Shown here in pieces: positions 14,860-22,174 of a stretch of DNA of 35,186 nucleotides; the stretch's first letter is position 1; each line of letters opens with the position of its first letter. The DNA comes from an uncultured Bacilli bacterium (GTDB lineage: Bacteria > Bacillota_I > Bacilli_A > RF39 > UBA660), in assembly GCA_934096105.1 (NCBI GenBank), contig CAKOLH010000010.1, positions 1 to 35,186 of the forward strand, in the 5' to 3' direction. A model generated the notes under the pieces. That model had not been told where the DNA came from. It searched no databases and saw only the letters and a list, made by a program, of their open reading frames with translations. The position numbers and the translations under genes are program-made.

Positions 14860-15978
14860 TTATCTTTTTAACATCTTATTAAATTTAGTAAACTTACTAT
14901 CATCATCTAATGTTGTTTCAGATAATTCTTTAAATAAATCTTTTTGTTTTTTAGTTAATTTACTTGGCATAACGACATCTACTATTACATACATATCGCC
15001 TTTTTTATTATTAATATCACTATCTATTCCTTTTCCTTTTAATCTTAATTTACTACCATTCTTAGTACCATCAGGAATAGTTATAATAGCATTTCCATAG
15101 ATAGTAGGTATCTCTTTCTTGCAGCCTAATACTGCCTCAGTAATAGTAAGAGGTACTGTGATATAAATATCATTCTCATCTCTAGTATAGAAGTCATCTT
15201 CTTTAACACTAAATTCAATATATAAATCGCCTGGTTCTCCTCCATTAGTACCTGCTTCTCCTTTACCAGCAAGTCTTATTCTATTACCGGTATTTATTCC
15301 TTTAGGAATAGTAATGGTTAGAGTTTTAACTTTTCTTTCTTTACCTGTACCATGACAATTAGTACAAATCTTATCAAATGTTGAACCAGTTCCATGACAT
15401 GTTGGACAAGAGGTTTTTGATAGAAATGAACCAAATATAGTACTTTGCTGTCTTGTTACTGTTCCAGAACCTTTACAATCAGGACAAGTATGCATATTAA
15501 AGCCACCTTGACCATGACACTCAGAGCATTCGTCTTCAGTATCTACTTTGATGTCTTTTTTAGCTCCATGAACAGCCTCATCAAAAGTAATACTCATGCG
15601 ATATAGTAAGTCGCTACCATCTTCTCTTCTAGATCTTGTTCTTGTTCCTGAAGATGATGATGAACTAAAACCAAAGTTTTTGAATAAGTCTCCAAAGATA
15701 TCTTCCATTCCTCCAAAGTCAAAGCCATCAAATCCAGAGAAACCACCTTGAGAGTTGGTAAAGGCTGCATGTCCATATTGATCATATTGTTTTCTCTTTG
15801 TCTCATCTGATAATACTGCATAGGCTTCTTGACATTCTTTAAACTTTTCAGCAGCATTTTCTTCTTTTGATACATCAGGATGGTATTTTTTAGCTAGTTT
15901 TCTGAAGGCAGATTTTATTTCATCTTGAGATGCTGTTTTTGGTACTCCTAGTACCTCATAGTAATCTTTTTTATTCAT
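14860..15978 (-). CDS. dnaJ: Chaperone protein DnaJ (Hsp40)
   Basis: 372 residues, type I DnaJ. The J domain has the KKYHPDVS loop that stimulates DnaK; then comes a Gly/Phe region (~75-115), four zinc repeats (CSECHGQG, CPDCKGSG, CPTCHGTG, CTNCHGTG) and the C-terminal substrate domains. ATG 15978 follows GGAGGAAATT; an upstream TTG lies inside the ribosome site. It is the last gene of the hrcA operon, separated from dnaK by 65 bases that contain a hairpin. Confidence 0.97.
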   Translation of the reverse strand: MNKKDYYEVLGVPKTASQDEIKSAFRKLAKKYHPDVSKEENAAEKFKECQEAYAVLSDETKRKQYDQYGHAAFTNSQGGFSGFDGFDFGGMEDIFGDLFKNFGFSSSSSSGTRTRSRREDGSDLLYRMSITFDEAVHGAKKDIKVDTEDECSECHGQGGFNMHTCPDCKGSGTVTRQQSTIFGSFLSKTSCPTCHGTGSTFDKICTNCHGTGKERKVKTLTITIPKGINTGNRIRLAGKGEAGTNGGEPGDLYIEFSVKEDDFYTRDENDIYITVPLTITEAVLGCKKEIPTIYGNAIITIPDGTKNGSKLRLKGKGIDSDINNKKGDMYVIVDVVMPSKLTKKQKDLFKELSETTLDDDSKFTKFNKMLKR

Positions 15979-16000
15979 AATTTCCTCCAAACATAAGTAT

Positions 16001-16028
16001 AAAGTTCTAGCTAGAAAACTAGAACTTT
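16001..16028 (-). terminator. Intercistronic hairpin between dnaK and dnaJ
   Basis: A perfect 10-base stem, AAAGTTCTAG (16001-16010) and CTAGAACTTT (16019-16028), has an 8-base loop. On the minus strand it lies after the dnaK stop with only a short weak T stretch, so it is more likely a partial terminator or an RNA processing or stability site that makes dnaJ less abundant than dnaK. Confidence 0.65.
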
Positions 16029-16043
16029 AACTTTTTATTTAAA

Positions 16044-17876
16044 TTATTTCTCTTCGTACTCAGCATCTACTACTGTGTCGTCTTTATCTTCTTTCTTTTC
16101 TTCTTTAGTTTCAGTCTTAGTACTTTCTGCATTTTGATTATTTTTAGCAGCTTCTTCATAAACTTTTGTAGCAAGAGCATTAGCCTTCTCTAATAGTTTA
16201 TCTTTAGCTTTATTAATCTTTTCAACATCTTCTGTTTCAATAGCCTTCTTAGTTTCTTCCATTAAGTCTTCAGCTTCTTTCTTATCAGAATCAGTTACTT
16301 TTTCTCCTAAATCTTTAAGAGCTTTTTCAGTCATGAATACTACTTGTTCAGCATCATTCTTAGCATCTGCTACTTCTTTCTTCTTGTTATCAGCTTCTTT
16401 ATTCTTTTCTGCTTCTTTCATCATCTTATCGATTTCTTCATCACTTAATGTATTAGTAGCAGTAATTGTAATTGATTGTTCTTTTCCAGTACCTAAATCT
16501 TTAGCTTTAACATTTACGATACCATTAGCATCTATATCAAATGTTACTTCGATTTGTGGTACTCCTCTTGGAGCAGGTGGAATGTTAGTTAATTGGAAGT
16601 TACCAAGAGTCTTGTTATCGTTAGCCATTGGTCTTTCACCTTGTAATACATGGATATCAACAGCAGGTTGATTATCAGCAGCTGTACTAAATACTTGACT
16701 CTTACTTGTAGGTATTGTAGTATTTCTAGGTATTAATACAGTCATTACTCCTCCTAGTGTTTCAATACCAAGTGATAATGGTGTTACATCTAGAAGTACG
16801 ATATCATTAACGTCACCAGTAAGTACACCACCTTGAATAGCAGCACCCATAGCTACTACTTCATCTGGGTTAACTTCTTTAGATGGTTCTTTACCTAATT
16901 CTTTCTTAACTAGTTCTTGAACACAAGGTATTCTTGTTGAACCTCCTACTAGTAATACTTTATCAATATCTTTTGATGTTAATTTAGCATCTTTTAAAGC
17001 CTTTCTTACTGGTTCAGTAGTTGATTCTACTAAATCTCTAATTAAATCTTCAAATTTAGCTTTAGTTAAAGTTAAGTTTAAATGAAGTGGTCCATCTGTT
17101 CCTTGAGATATAAATGGTAATGATATTTCAGTAGAAGTCATACCACTAAGATCTTTCTTAGCTTTTTCAGCAGCATCTCTAACTCTTTGCATAGCCATTT
17201 TATCTTTAGTTAAATCAACACCTGTTTCTTTCTTGAATTCATCAGTCATCCATTCCATTACTCTTTCATCAAAGTCATCTCCACCTAAGTGATTGTTACC
17301 GCTTGTAGATTTAACTTCAAATACGCCATCACCAAGTTCTAGAATAGATACATCGAATGTACCACCACCTAAGTCATACACTAGTATAGTTTGTGCTTTT
17401 TCTTGTTTATCTAGTCCATAAGCAAGAGCGGCTGCTGTTGGTTCGTTGATTATTCTTTCTACTTCTAGTCCAGCAATCTTACCAGCATTCTTAGTAGCTT
17501 GTCTTTGACTATCATTAAAGTATGCAGGTACTGTAATTACAGCTTTTGTTACTGTTTCTCCTAAGTAAGCTTCAGCAGTCTTCTTAAGATCTCCTAGTAT
17601 CATAGCGGATATCTCTTCTGGAGTATATTCTTTTCCGTTAGCGGATACCTTTTCACTAGTACCCATTTTTCTTTTTATTGAAGAAATAGTATCTTTATTG
17701 GTTACCATTTGGTTTTTAGCCTTTTGTCCAACAATTATTTCTCCATTCTTGAATGCTACTACTGATGGAGTAGTTCTCATTCCTTCGGGATTAGTTATTA
17801 CTTTAGCTTCTCCCCCTTCATATACAGATACACAACTATTTGTTGTACCTAAGTCAATTCCTATAATTTTACTCAT
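16044..17876 (-). CDS. dnaK: Chaperone protein DnaK (Hsp70)
   Basis: 610 residues, the usual Gram-positive length. The ATPase domain shows GIDLGTTNSCV, the VPAYFNDSQRQATKNAGKIAG block, VYDLGGGTFDVSIL and VGGSTRIP; the linker is DVTPLSLGIE, followed by the substrate domain and lid, ending in an acidic DAEYEEK tail. It lacks the E. coli-type insert near residue 80, as is typical of Gram-positive DnaK. ATG 17876 follows AAAGGAGAT. It works with GrpE and DnaJ encoded on either side. Confidence 0.98.
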   Translation of the reverse strand: MSKIIGIDLGTTNSCVSVYEGGEAKVITNPEGMRTTPSVVAFKNGEIIVGQKAKNQMVTNKDTISSIKRKMGTSEKVSANGKEYTPEEISAMILGDLKKTAEAYLGETVTKAVITVPAYFNDSQRQATKNAGKIAGLEVERIINEPTAAALAYGLDKQEKAQTILVYDLGGGTFDVSILELGDGVFEVKSTSGNNHLGGDDFDERVMEWMTDEFKKETGVDLTKDKMAMQRVRDAAEKAKKDLSGMTSTEISLPFISQGTDGPLHLNLTLTKAKFEDLIRDLVESTTEPVRKALKDAKLTSKDIDKVLLVGGSTRIPCVQELVKKELGKEPSKEVNPDEVVAMGAAIQGGVLTGDVNDIVLLDVTPLSLGIETLGGVMTVLIPRNTTIPTSKSQVFSTAADNQPAVDIHVLQGERPMANDNKTLGNFQLTNIPPAPRGVPQIEVTFDIDANGIVNVKAKDLGTGKEQSITITATNTLSDEEIDKMMKEAEKNKEADNKKKEVADAKNDAEQVVFMTEKALKDLGEKVTDSDKKEAEDLMEETKKAIETEDVEKINKAKDKLLEKANALATKVYEEAAKNNQNAESTKTETKEEKKEDKDDTVVDAEYEEK

Positions 17877-17902
17877 ATTTATCAATCTCCTTTACATATT
17901 TA

Positions 17903-18136
17903 TTAGTCTTCATCAAATTCATGAATGACTTTCATTTTTTTATCTTTATTTTTATTATTTGTGGTATTATGCATATTTCTAATAGTTTTATTTATCTTTA
18001 TACTTCTATAGATGTAGTATCCTAGTATTAATAATATTAGTACTGGAAATATCCATATGATAAATCTTATTCCAAGTATTAAGACTGCTAAGAATATTAG
18101 AATATAAATAATATCTCTTATGGTACTTTTACTCAT
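17903..18136 (-). CDS. Small membrane protein embedded in the hrcA-grpE-dnaK-dnaJ operon
   Basis: 77 residues. Residues ~8-45 are very hydrophobic, enough for two closely packed helices (IIYILIFLAVLILGIRFIIW and IFPVLILLILGYYIY), followed by a basic, Asn/Lys-rich tail ending HEFDED. The start overlaps the end of grpE by 8 bases (the ATG lies inside the GTAAATGAG TAA context), so translation is coupled; dnaK begins 26 bases after its stop. The standard Bacillota operon has nothing between grpE and dnaK. Family not recognised; function unknown, perhaps a membrane-stress link. Confidence 0.82.
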   Translation of the reverse strand: MSKSTIRDIIYILIFLAVLILGIRFIIWIFPVLILLILGYYIYRSIKINKTIRNMHNTTNNKNKDKKMKVIHEFDED

Positions 18137-18728
18137 TTACTTTTACCATAGCGGTTCTAAGTACTTTGTCTTTGTACATATAACCTTTTTGTAATACTTC
18201 AAGAATTATACCTGACTCTTTAGATTCATCTTTACCTGTAGTAACAGCTTGATGATAGGTAGGATCAAACTCTTTACCTAAGCAGTCCATTTCTTTTACT
18301 TCAAACTTAGTAAGTAAGTCTTTTATTTGCTTATACATAAGTTTAAAGCCTTGTAAGAACTTAGATACTTCGTCCTCTAGATTATTATCATCCATATTTA
18401 TAGCTCTTTCAAAGTTATCTAATATTGGTAAAAATCCTTTCAGTATATCTTCTTCAGCATACTTAATTATTCTAGATGTTTCTTCATCTTTTCTTCTTTT
18501 ATAGTTAATTAATTCTGCTTGACTACGAAGAAGAGCCTCCTCTAAGTCTTTGATTCTTTTACTTAGAAGTTCTCTTTCATCGTTAATATTTGATTCTTCG
18601 CTGCAAGAACATTCTTCTTCACTGCACTTGCAAGATTCTTCACATTTGCAAGTTTCCTCACACTTGTGTTCTTCATCGCAATGACATTCTTCTTTATGTT
18701 CATGTTTCTTTTTCTTTTTATTTTCCAT
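18129..18728 (-). CDS. grpE: Nucleotide exchange factor GrpE with a Cys/His-rich N-terminal tail
   Basis: 199 residues. From ~50 on it is ordinary GrpE: the long coiled coil (LSKRIKDLEEALLRSQAELINYKRRK), a four-helix part, and the beta-wing end with YMYKDKVLRTAMVKV. It releases ADP from DnaK. The first 46 residues are odd: a Lys/His start (KKKKKHEHK) and then nine Cys (15, 17, 23, 27, 29, 33, 35, 40, 42) plus His16 and His21, mostly as CxC pairs separated by Glu/Ser/Thr/Lys. Ordinary GrpE tails are acidic and Cys-free. This pattern resembles a metallothionein-like metal site. It overlaps hrcA by 11 bases. Confidence 0.95.
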   Translation of the reverse strand: MENKKKKKHEHKEECHCDEEHKCEETCKCEESCKCSEEECSCSEESNINDERELLSKRIKDLEEALLRSQAELINYKRRKDEETSRIIKYAEEDILKGFLPILDNFERAINMDDNNLEDEVSKFLQGFKLMYKQIKDLLTKFEVKEMDCLGKEFDPTYHQAVTTGKDESKESGIILEVLQKGYMYKDKVLRTAMVKVNE

Positions 18729-19725
18729 AATCTCCTCCTAGGTTATTCTTTATATAATCAAGAAGAGTTACAACTCGATCATATTCCATTCTCTTTGGAC
18801 CAATTATTGCTATTGTTCCTTCTTCACCATTGATATTATATTTTGTTTTTATTACTGAAACATCGTCTGTTAATTCTGTTTCACTACCAACATATATATT
18901 AATACCATTATCTTCTTCTTTCATTTTAGAAATGCTATCTATGTCTTCAAATTTACTAAGTATTTCTTTTACTTTATCAATACTAGAGAATTCTGGTTGT
19001 TTTAACATATTTGTTCTTCCACCAAAATAGGCTTCGCTAGTTTTCTCAGTAGTAAATTCATGAAAGGCGTCATAGAAGGTATTATATAAAACTTCATATT
19101 GTTTTACATAATCTCTTATTATTGGTTTTACTTCATACTCTAGTTTTTCACTTACTTCATTTATTGGTGTACCTACGACTAATTTATTTATTAGTTCAAC
19201 AGTCTTTTTAACATCACCAGTAGATACATCATTTGGTAAGTATAATATCTTGTGTTGTACCACACCTTTATCAGTAATAACTATTGATAATATTTTATTA
19301 TCTTCAAGTGGTACTACTTCGACTTTCTTTAATCTATTTTCTTTAGAAGAATTACCAAGTACTACTGCTGTATAATTTGTTATTTCACTAATTATCTCAA
19401 TACTTTTTTTAATAGTATCATTTAAATCAAGTGAATGATTGTGAAATATTGTCTGTAGTTTAAGCATATCCTCACCAGTCATATTTTTAGGTTTCATTAA
19501 ATGGTCTACATAATACTTGTAACCTTCTTCACTTGGTATTCTACCTGAAGCAAAGTGATTCTTTTCAAGTAAATGTAACTCTTCTAGTTTAGCCATTTCA
19601 TTTCTAATGGTAGCACTAGAACATTTTAATTTTTTACAGATATGATTAGAACTTACTGGTTTAGCAGTCTTTATATATTCTTCTGCGATTATTTTCAGCA
19701 TTTCTTTTTGTCTATCCGTGATCAT
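18718..19725 (-). CDS. hrcA: Heat-inducible transcription repressor HrcA
   Basis: 335 residues, full length. The N-terminal winged helix (MITDRQKEMLKIIAEEYIKT then SSNHICKKLKCSSATIRNEM) binds CIRCE operators; the rest is the GAF-like and dimerisation part, with GTPINEV and the C-terminal IAIIGPKRMEYDRVVTLLDY. HrcA represses its own operon until heat shock; GroEL typically keeps it active. ATG 19725 follows AGGAAGTGA. It is the first gene of hrcA / grpE / small membrane protein / dnaK / dnaJ. Confidence 0.97.
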   Translation of the reverse strand: MITDRQKEMLKIIAEEYIKTAKPVSSNHICKKLKCSSATIRNEMAKLEELHLLEKNHFASGRIPSEEGYKYYVDHLMKPKNMTGEDMLKLQTIFHNHSLDLNDTIKKSIEIISEITNYTAVVLGNSSKENRLKKVEVVPLEDNKILSIVITDKGVVQHKILYLPNDVSTGDVKKTVELINKLVVGTPINEVSEKLEYEVKPIIRDYVKQYEVLYNTFYDAFHEFTTEKTSEAYFGGRTNMLKQPEFSSIDKVKEILSKFEDIDSISKMKEEDNGINIYVGSETELTDDVSVIKTKYNINGEEGTIAIIGPKRMEYDRVVTLLDYIKNNLGGDYGK

Positions 19726-19743
19726 ATTATATCACTTCCTTTA

Positions 19744-19770
19744 TTAGCAGTCTTTCTTTTCTACTGCTAA
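19744..19770 (-). promoter_or_regulatory. CIRCE operator, proximal copy
   Basis: TTAGCAGTC-N9-TACTGCTAA, a 27-base inverted repeat with the exact CIRCE geometry (consensus TTAGCACTC-N9-GAGTGCTAA). It lies just downstream of the -10 box, at about the transcription start. Confidence 0.88.
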
Positions 19771-19774
19771 TATC

Positions 19775-19803
19775 ATTATATTACTATTTATTAGCAATGT
19801 CAA
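19775..19803 (-). promoter_or_regulatory. Sigma-A promoter of the hrcA operon
   Basis: Minus strand TTGACA (19798-19803), a 17-base spacer, TATAAT (19775-19780): a perfect consensus. The -35 lies inside the distal CIRCE, and the proximal CIRCE follows the -10. Confidence 0.93.
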
Positions 19804-19817
19804 CACAAAATTGCTAA
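19791..19817 (-). promoter_or_regulatory. CIRCE operator, distal copy
   Basis: TTAGCAATG-N9-AATTGCTAA, also 27 bases with 8-base perfect arms. It covers the -35 box. The arms differ from the proximal copy in the inner bases (CAAT versus CAGT), which may give different affinity for HrcA. Confidence 0.85.
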
Positions 19818-19833
19818 TTTTTTTATTTTTTTT

Positions 19834-19913
19834 ACTATAAGCCTTGTCCCAAGTCTTATTAGTGTTATTTTGAGCCATTAAGTCTCAAAATAAAGTCTAT
19901 TATATATAAGCCA
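19834..19913 (+). repeat. Paired-hairpin element 6; right arm of a 33-base inverted repeat
   Basis: A weaker hairpin (19837-19841/19855-19859, extended by ACT/AGT with a bulge) and a perfect one (19865-19874/19884-19893, loop CCATTAAGT) are followed by CTATTATATATAAGCC (19897-19912). Bases 19881-19913 exactly match the reverse complement of 14776-14808. It sits between the divergent hrcA promoter and the plus-strand gene at 19971, so it is not simply the end of a coding operon. Confidence 0.8.
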
Positions 19914-19970
19914 AATATTTATACATAAAATTATATTAATATTTATATCTTATTGAGAATATATTTTAGT

Positions 19971-20630
19971 ATGAAAAAAAATATTTTATTTATAATATCT
20001 TTATTTATATTTTTTGTTTTATTAATTACCTACTTCATTATTAGTATTAATAATACTAGAATTAAGTTTGTTAATGAGAAAGATAATGAATTAGAAATTA
20101 GTATTAAATATCCTAGATTTAAATATAGAAGCCTTAATAAAAGAATTAAGTATATTATTAATAAATATAGTAAAGAAATTAAGAATACTCCATTTGATGA
20201 TAATTATCATATTTATACATTATACATAGATTATAAAGAATATAAATATAAAGATTATATATCACTTGTATTTTATAGTGAACTCTTTCTTGGCGGAGCC
20301 CATCCTAATCATTATATTGATACTATTATCTATAATACTAAAAATAATTCTTTTACTAATATAAATGATTTAATTAAAATAGATAAAAATATATTAAATA
20401 AATTATCTGATATTTCTAGAGGGGAACTCGCAAAAAACAAAGTACTTAGTAGTAGTGATGTTAAAGATATGTTAATGGATGGTACTAGTCCTAAGACAGA
20501 TAACTTCAAAAGATTTGCTTTAACTGATGAAGGTATTATTATCTTCTTTGAAAGATATCAAATAGCACCATATTATTTTGGTGATTATAATATATTAATA
20601 CCTTATAGTAAGTTAAACTTAAATATATGA
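19971..20630 (+). CDS. Membrane-anchored protein with DUF3298-type domain
   Basis: 219 residues from ATG 19971. Residues ~5-27 form one membrane helix; the rest is outside the cell. The C-terminal half has the DUF3298 (RsiV/PdaC C-terminal) pattern: FLGGAHPNHYIDTIIYNTKN, then FALTDEGIIIFFERYQIAPYYFGDYNILIPYSKL. In B. subtilis this domain is found in the anti-sigma factor RsiV, which senses lysozyme, and in a peptidoglycan deacetylase; here there is no enzyme domain. The ribosome site is weak (TTGAGAA). The upstream 5' region contains hairpin element 6. It is followed 16 bases later by a hydrolase gene. Confidence 0.8.
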   Translation: MKKNILFIISLFIFFVLLITYFIISINNTRIKFVNEKDNELEISIKYPRFKYRSLNKRIKYIINKYSKEIKNTPFDDNYHIYTLYIDYKEYKYKDYISLVFYSELFLGGAHPNHYIDTIIYNTKNNSFTNINDLIKIDKNILNKLSDISRGELAKNKVLSSSDVKDMLMDGTSPKTDNFKRFALTDEGIIIFFERYQIAPYYFGDYNILIPYSKLNLNI

Positions 20631-20646
20631 GAAAGGTAGAATCTAA

Positions 20647-21369
20647 ATGAAAAAGAAAGCACTATTATTTATTCATGGCTTTGCAGGTGGTACTTATGAT
20701 TATGGTGAATTAATTAATGATTTAGAACTAAGTGGTTTATTTGATACTTTTAGTTATACAATGAAAAATCACGGTAATTTAGTTATTAACAAAGTTACCA
20801 AAGATGATTGGATAAAAGATGCAGAGTATAATATAGAAAAATTAATTAAATATGGATATAAAGAAATATATGTTATTGGTCATAGTATGGGTGGTGTTAT
20901 TGCTACTTACTTAGGAAGTAAATACAAAGAAGTAAAAAAACTAGTACTTACCGCTCCAGCATTTGAATTTTGTAACTTTAAAAATAATAAAATTAACTTT
21001 ATTGATAGTATTAAACTAATTCCAAGCATATTTAAAAATTATACTTTTAGAGAAATGATGGCTAAATACTTTAAAGTTCCTCTTAAAACAGTTAAGGAGT
21101 TTTCTTATTTAGTTAATGACCATTATGATGATGTTAAAAAAATTAATGTACCTATTCTATTAATTTGGGGAAATAAAGATACTACAGTACCATTTACCTC
21201 TATTAAATATGTATACGATAATGTTAAATCTAAAGATGTAGAACTATGGACTATAGATAATATTAATCATGGTATTTTTAATAACTATCGATATCAAGAT
21301 ATAAAAGATATAATATTTTATTTTCTTACTAGAGAGGAAAATAATAAAAAGATTAAACATTCTATTTGA
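20647..21369 (+). CDS. Alpha/beta hydrolase (esterase/lipase-like), copy 1
   Basis: 240 residues. The oxyanion region is HGFAGGTYDYG, the nucleophile elbow is GHSMGG (Ser80), the acid is in WGNKDTTVP (Asp178) and the base in NINHG (His208), a complete triad. It resembles the carboxylesterase/monoacylglycerol lipase group (EstA/Est30 type); the substrate is unknown. It ends with TGA, evidence for the standard code. The next gene is a close paralogue. Confidence 0.88.
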   Translation: MKKKALLFIHGFAGGTYDYGELINDLELSGLFDTFSYTMKNHGNLVINKVTKDDWIKDAEYNIEKLIKYGYKEIYVIGHSMGGVIATYLGSKYKEVKKLVLTAPAFEFCNFKNNKINFIDSIKLIPSIFKNYTFREMMAKYFKVPLKTVKEFSYLVNDHYDDVKKINVPILLIWGNKDTTVPFTSIKYVYDNVKSKDVELWTIDNINHGIFNNYRYQDIKDIIFYFLTREENNKKIKHSI

Positions 21370-21393
21370 AATTAATTAATATTATGTTAATAT
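21366..21393 (+). promoter_or_regulatory. Promoter candidate for hydrolase copy 2
   Basis: TTGAAA (21366-21371), a 16-base spacer ending TGT, then TAATAT (21388-21393). It overlaps the stop codon of copy 1. It would allow separate expression of copy 2. Confidence 0.4.
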
Positions 21394-21414
21394 ATTAATA
21401 GAGGGTGATAGATA

Positions 21415-22140
21415 ATGTTAAGAAAAAAAGCAATACTTTTAATACATGGCTTTGCGGGTGGTGCTTATGACTATGGTAATTTACCTAATGATTTAGAATT
21501 TGTTAATAATTACAAGGTATTTACTTATACTCTGCCTGGTCACGATAAAGCTATTATTAATAAAGTTACTAAAGATGATTGGATAAAAATGTCAGAGATG
21601 CAAATCGAAAAAATAATTAAGCACGGATATAAAGAAATATATGTTATTGGTCATAGTATGGGTGGTGTTATTGCAGCCTATTTAGCAAGTAAATATAAAG
21701 AAGTAAAAAAACTAGTACTTGCTGCTCCTGCCTTTCAATATTTTAAATTTGAAGGCAATAAAATAAATATATTAGAAAGTATTAAAGTTGTTCCTAACTT
21801 ATTTAAAGATTATAATAAAGAAGAAGTTATATCAAGATTATTTAAAGTACCAATTCCTACGATTAAAGAGTTTATGTCATTAGTTAGTGAACATCATAGT
21901 GATGTAAAAAATATAGTATGCCCCACTTTAATAATTCATGGTACTAAAGATGAAATAGTTCCTGATACTTCGGTTAATTATGTATATGATAATATTAAAT
22001 CTACTTCAGTTAGTTTAGTAGAAATTAGTGGTTTAACTCATGATTTATTTATTAATGATAGGTATGATGATGTAAAAAAATTAATTTTTGACTTTTTTAA
22101 ACACAAGCCCCAAAATACTAAAAACAAATATAAAATATAG
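21415..22140 (+). CDS. Alpha/beta hydrolase (esterase/lipase-like), copy 2
   Basis: 241 residues with the same layout as its neighbour: HGFAGGAYDYGNL, GHSMGG (Ser81), HGTKDEIVP with the acid, and GLTHDLF with the catalytic His. The lid regions differ more (FEGNKINILESIKVVPNLFK versus FKNNKINFIDSIKLIPSIFK), so substrates may differ slightly. A 50-base stretch around the nucleophile (21625-21674) is identical to 20854-20903 of copy 1. The ribosome site is GAGGGTGAT. It ends at a bidirectional terminator. Confidence 0.88.
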   Translation: MLRKKAILLIHGFAGGAYDYGNLPNDLEFVNNYKVFTYTLPGHDKAIINKVTKDDWIKMSEMQIEKIIKHGYKEIYVIGHSMGGVIAAYLASKYKEVKKLVLAAPAFQYFKFEGNKINILESIKVVPNLFKDYNKEEVISRLFKVPIPTIKEFMSLVSEHHSDVKNIVCPTLIIHGTKDEIVPDTSVNYVYDNIKSTSVSLVEISGLTHDLFINDRYDDVKKLIFDFFKHKPQNTKNKYKI

Positions 22141-22173
22141 AAAAAAAGACTTGATTTGCTCAAGTCATTTTTT
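22141..22173. terminator. Bidirectional terminator between convergent genes
   Basis: Stem GACTTGA (22148-22154) and TCAAGTC (22160-22166) with loop TTTGC. It is flanked by seven As on the left and ATTTTTT on the right, so it can end both hydrolase copy 2 and the wall-protein gene. Confidence 0.9.
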
Positions 22174-22174
22174 A

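Noticed and set aside
15594..15875. Second minus-strand frame inside dnaJ
   Set aside because: Frame shadow; the J domain and Gly/Phe region explain this DNA.
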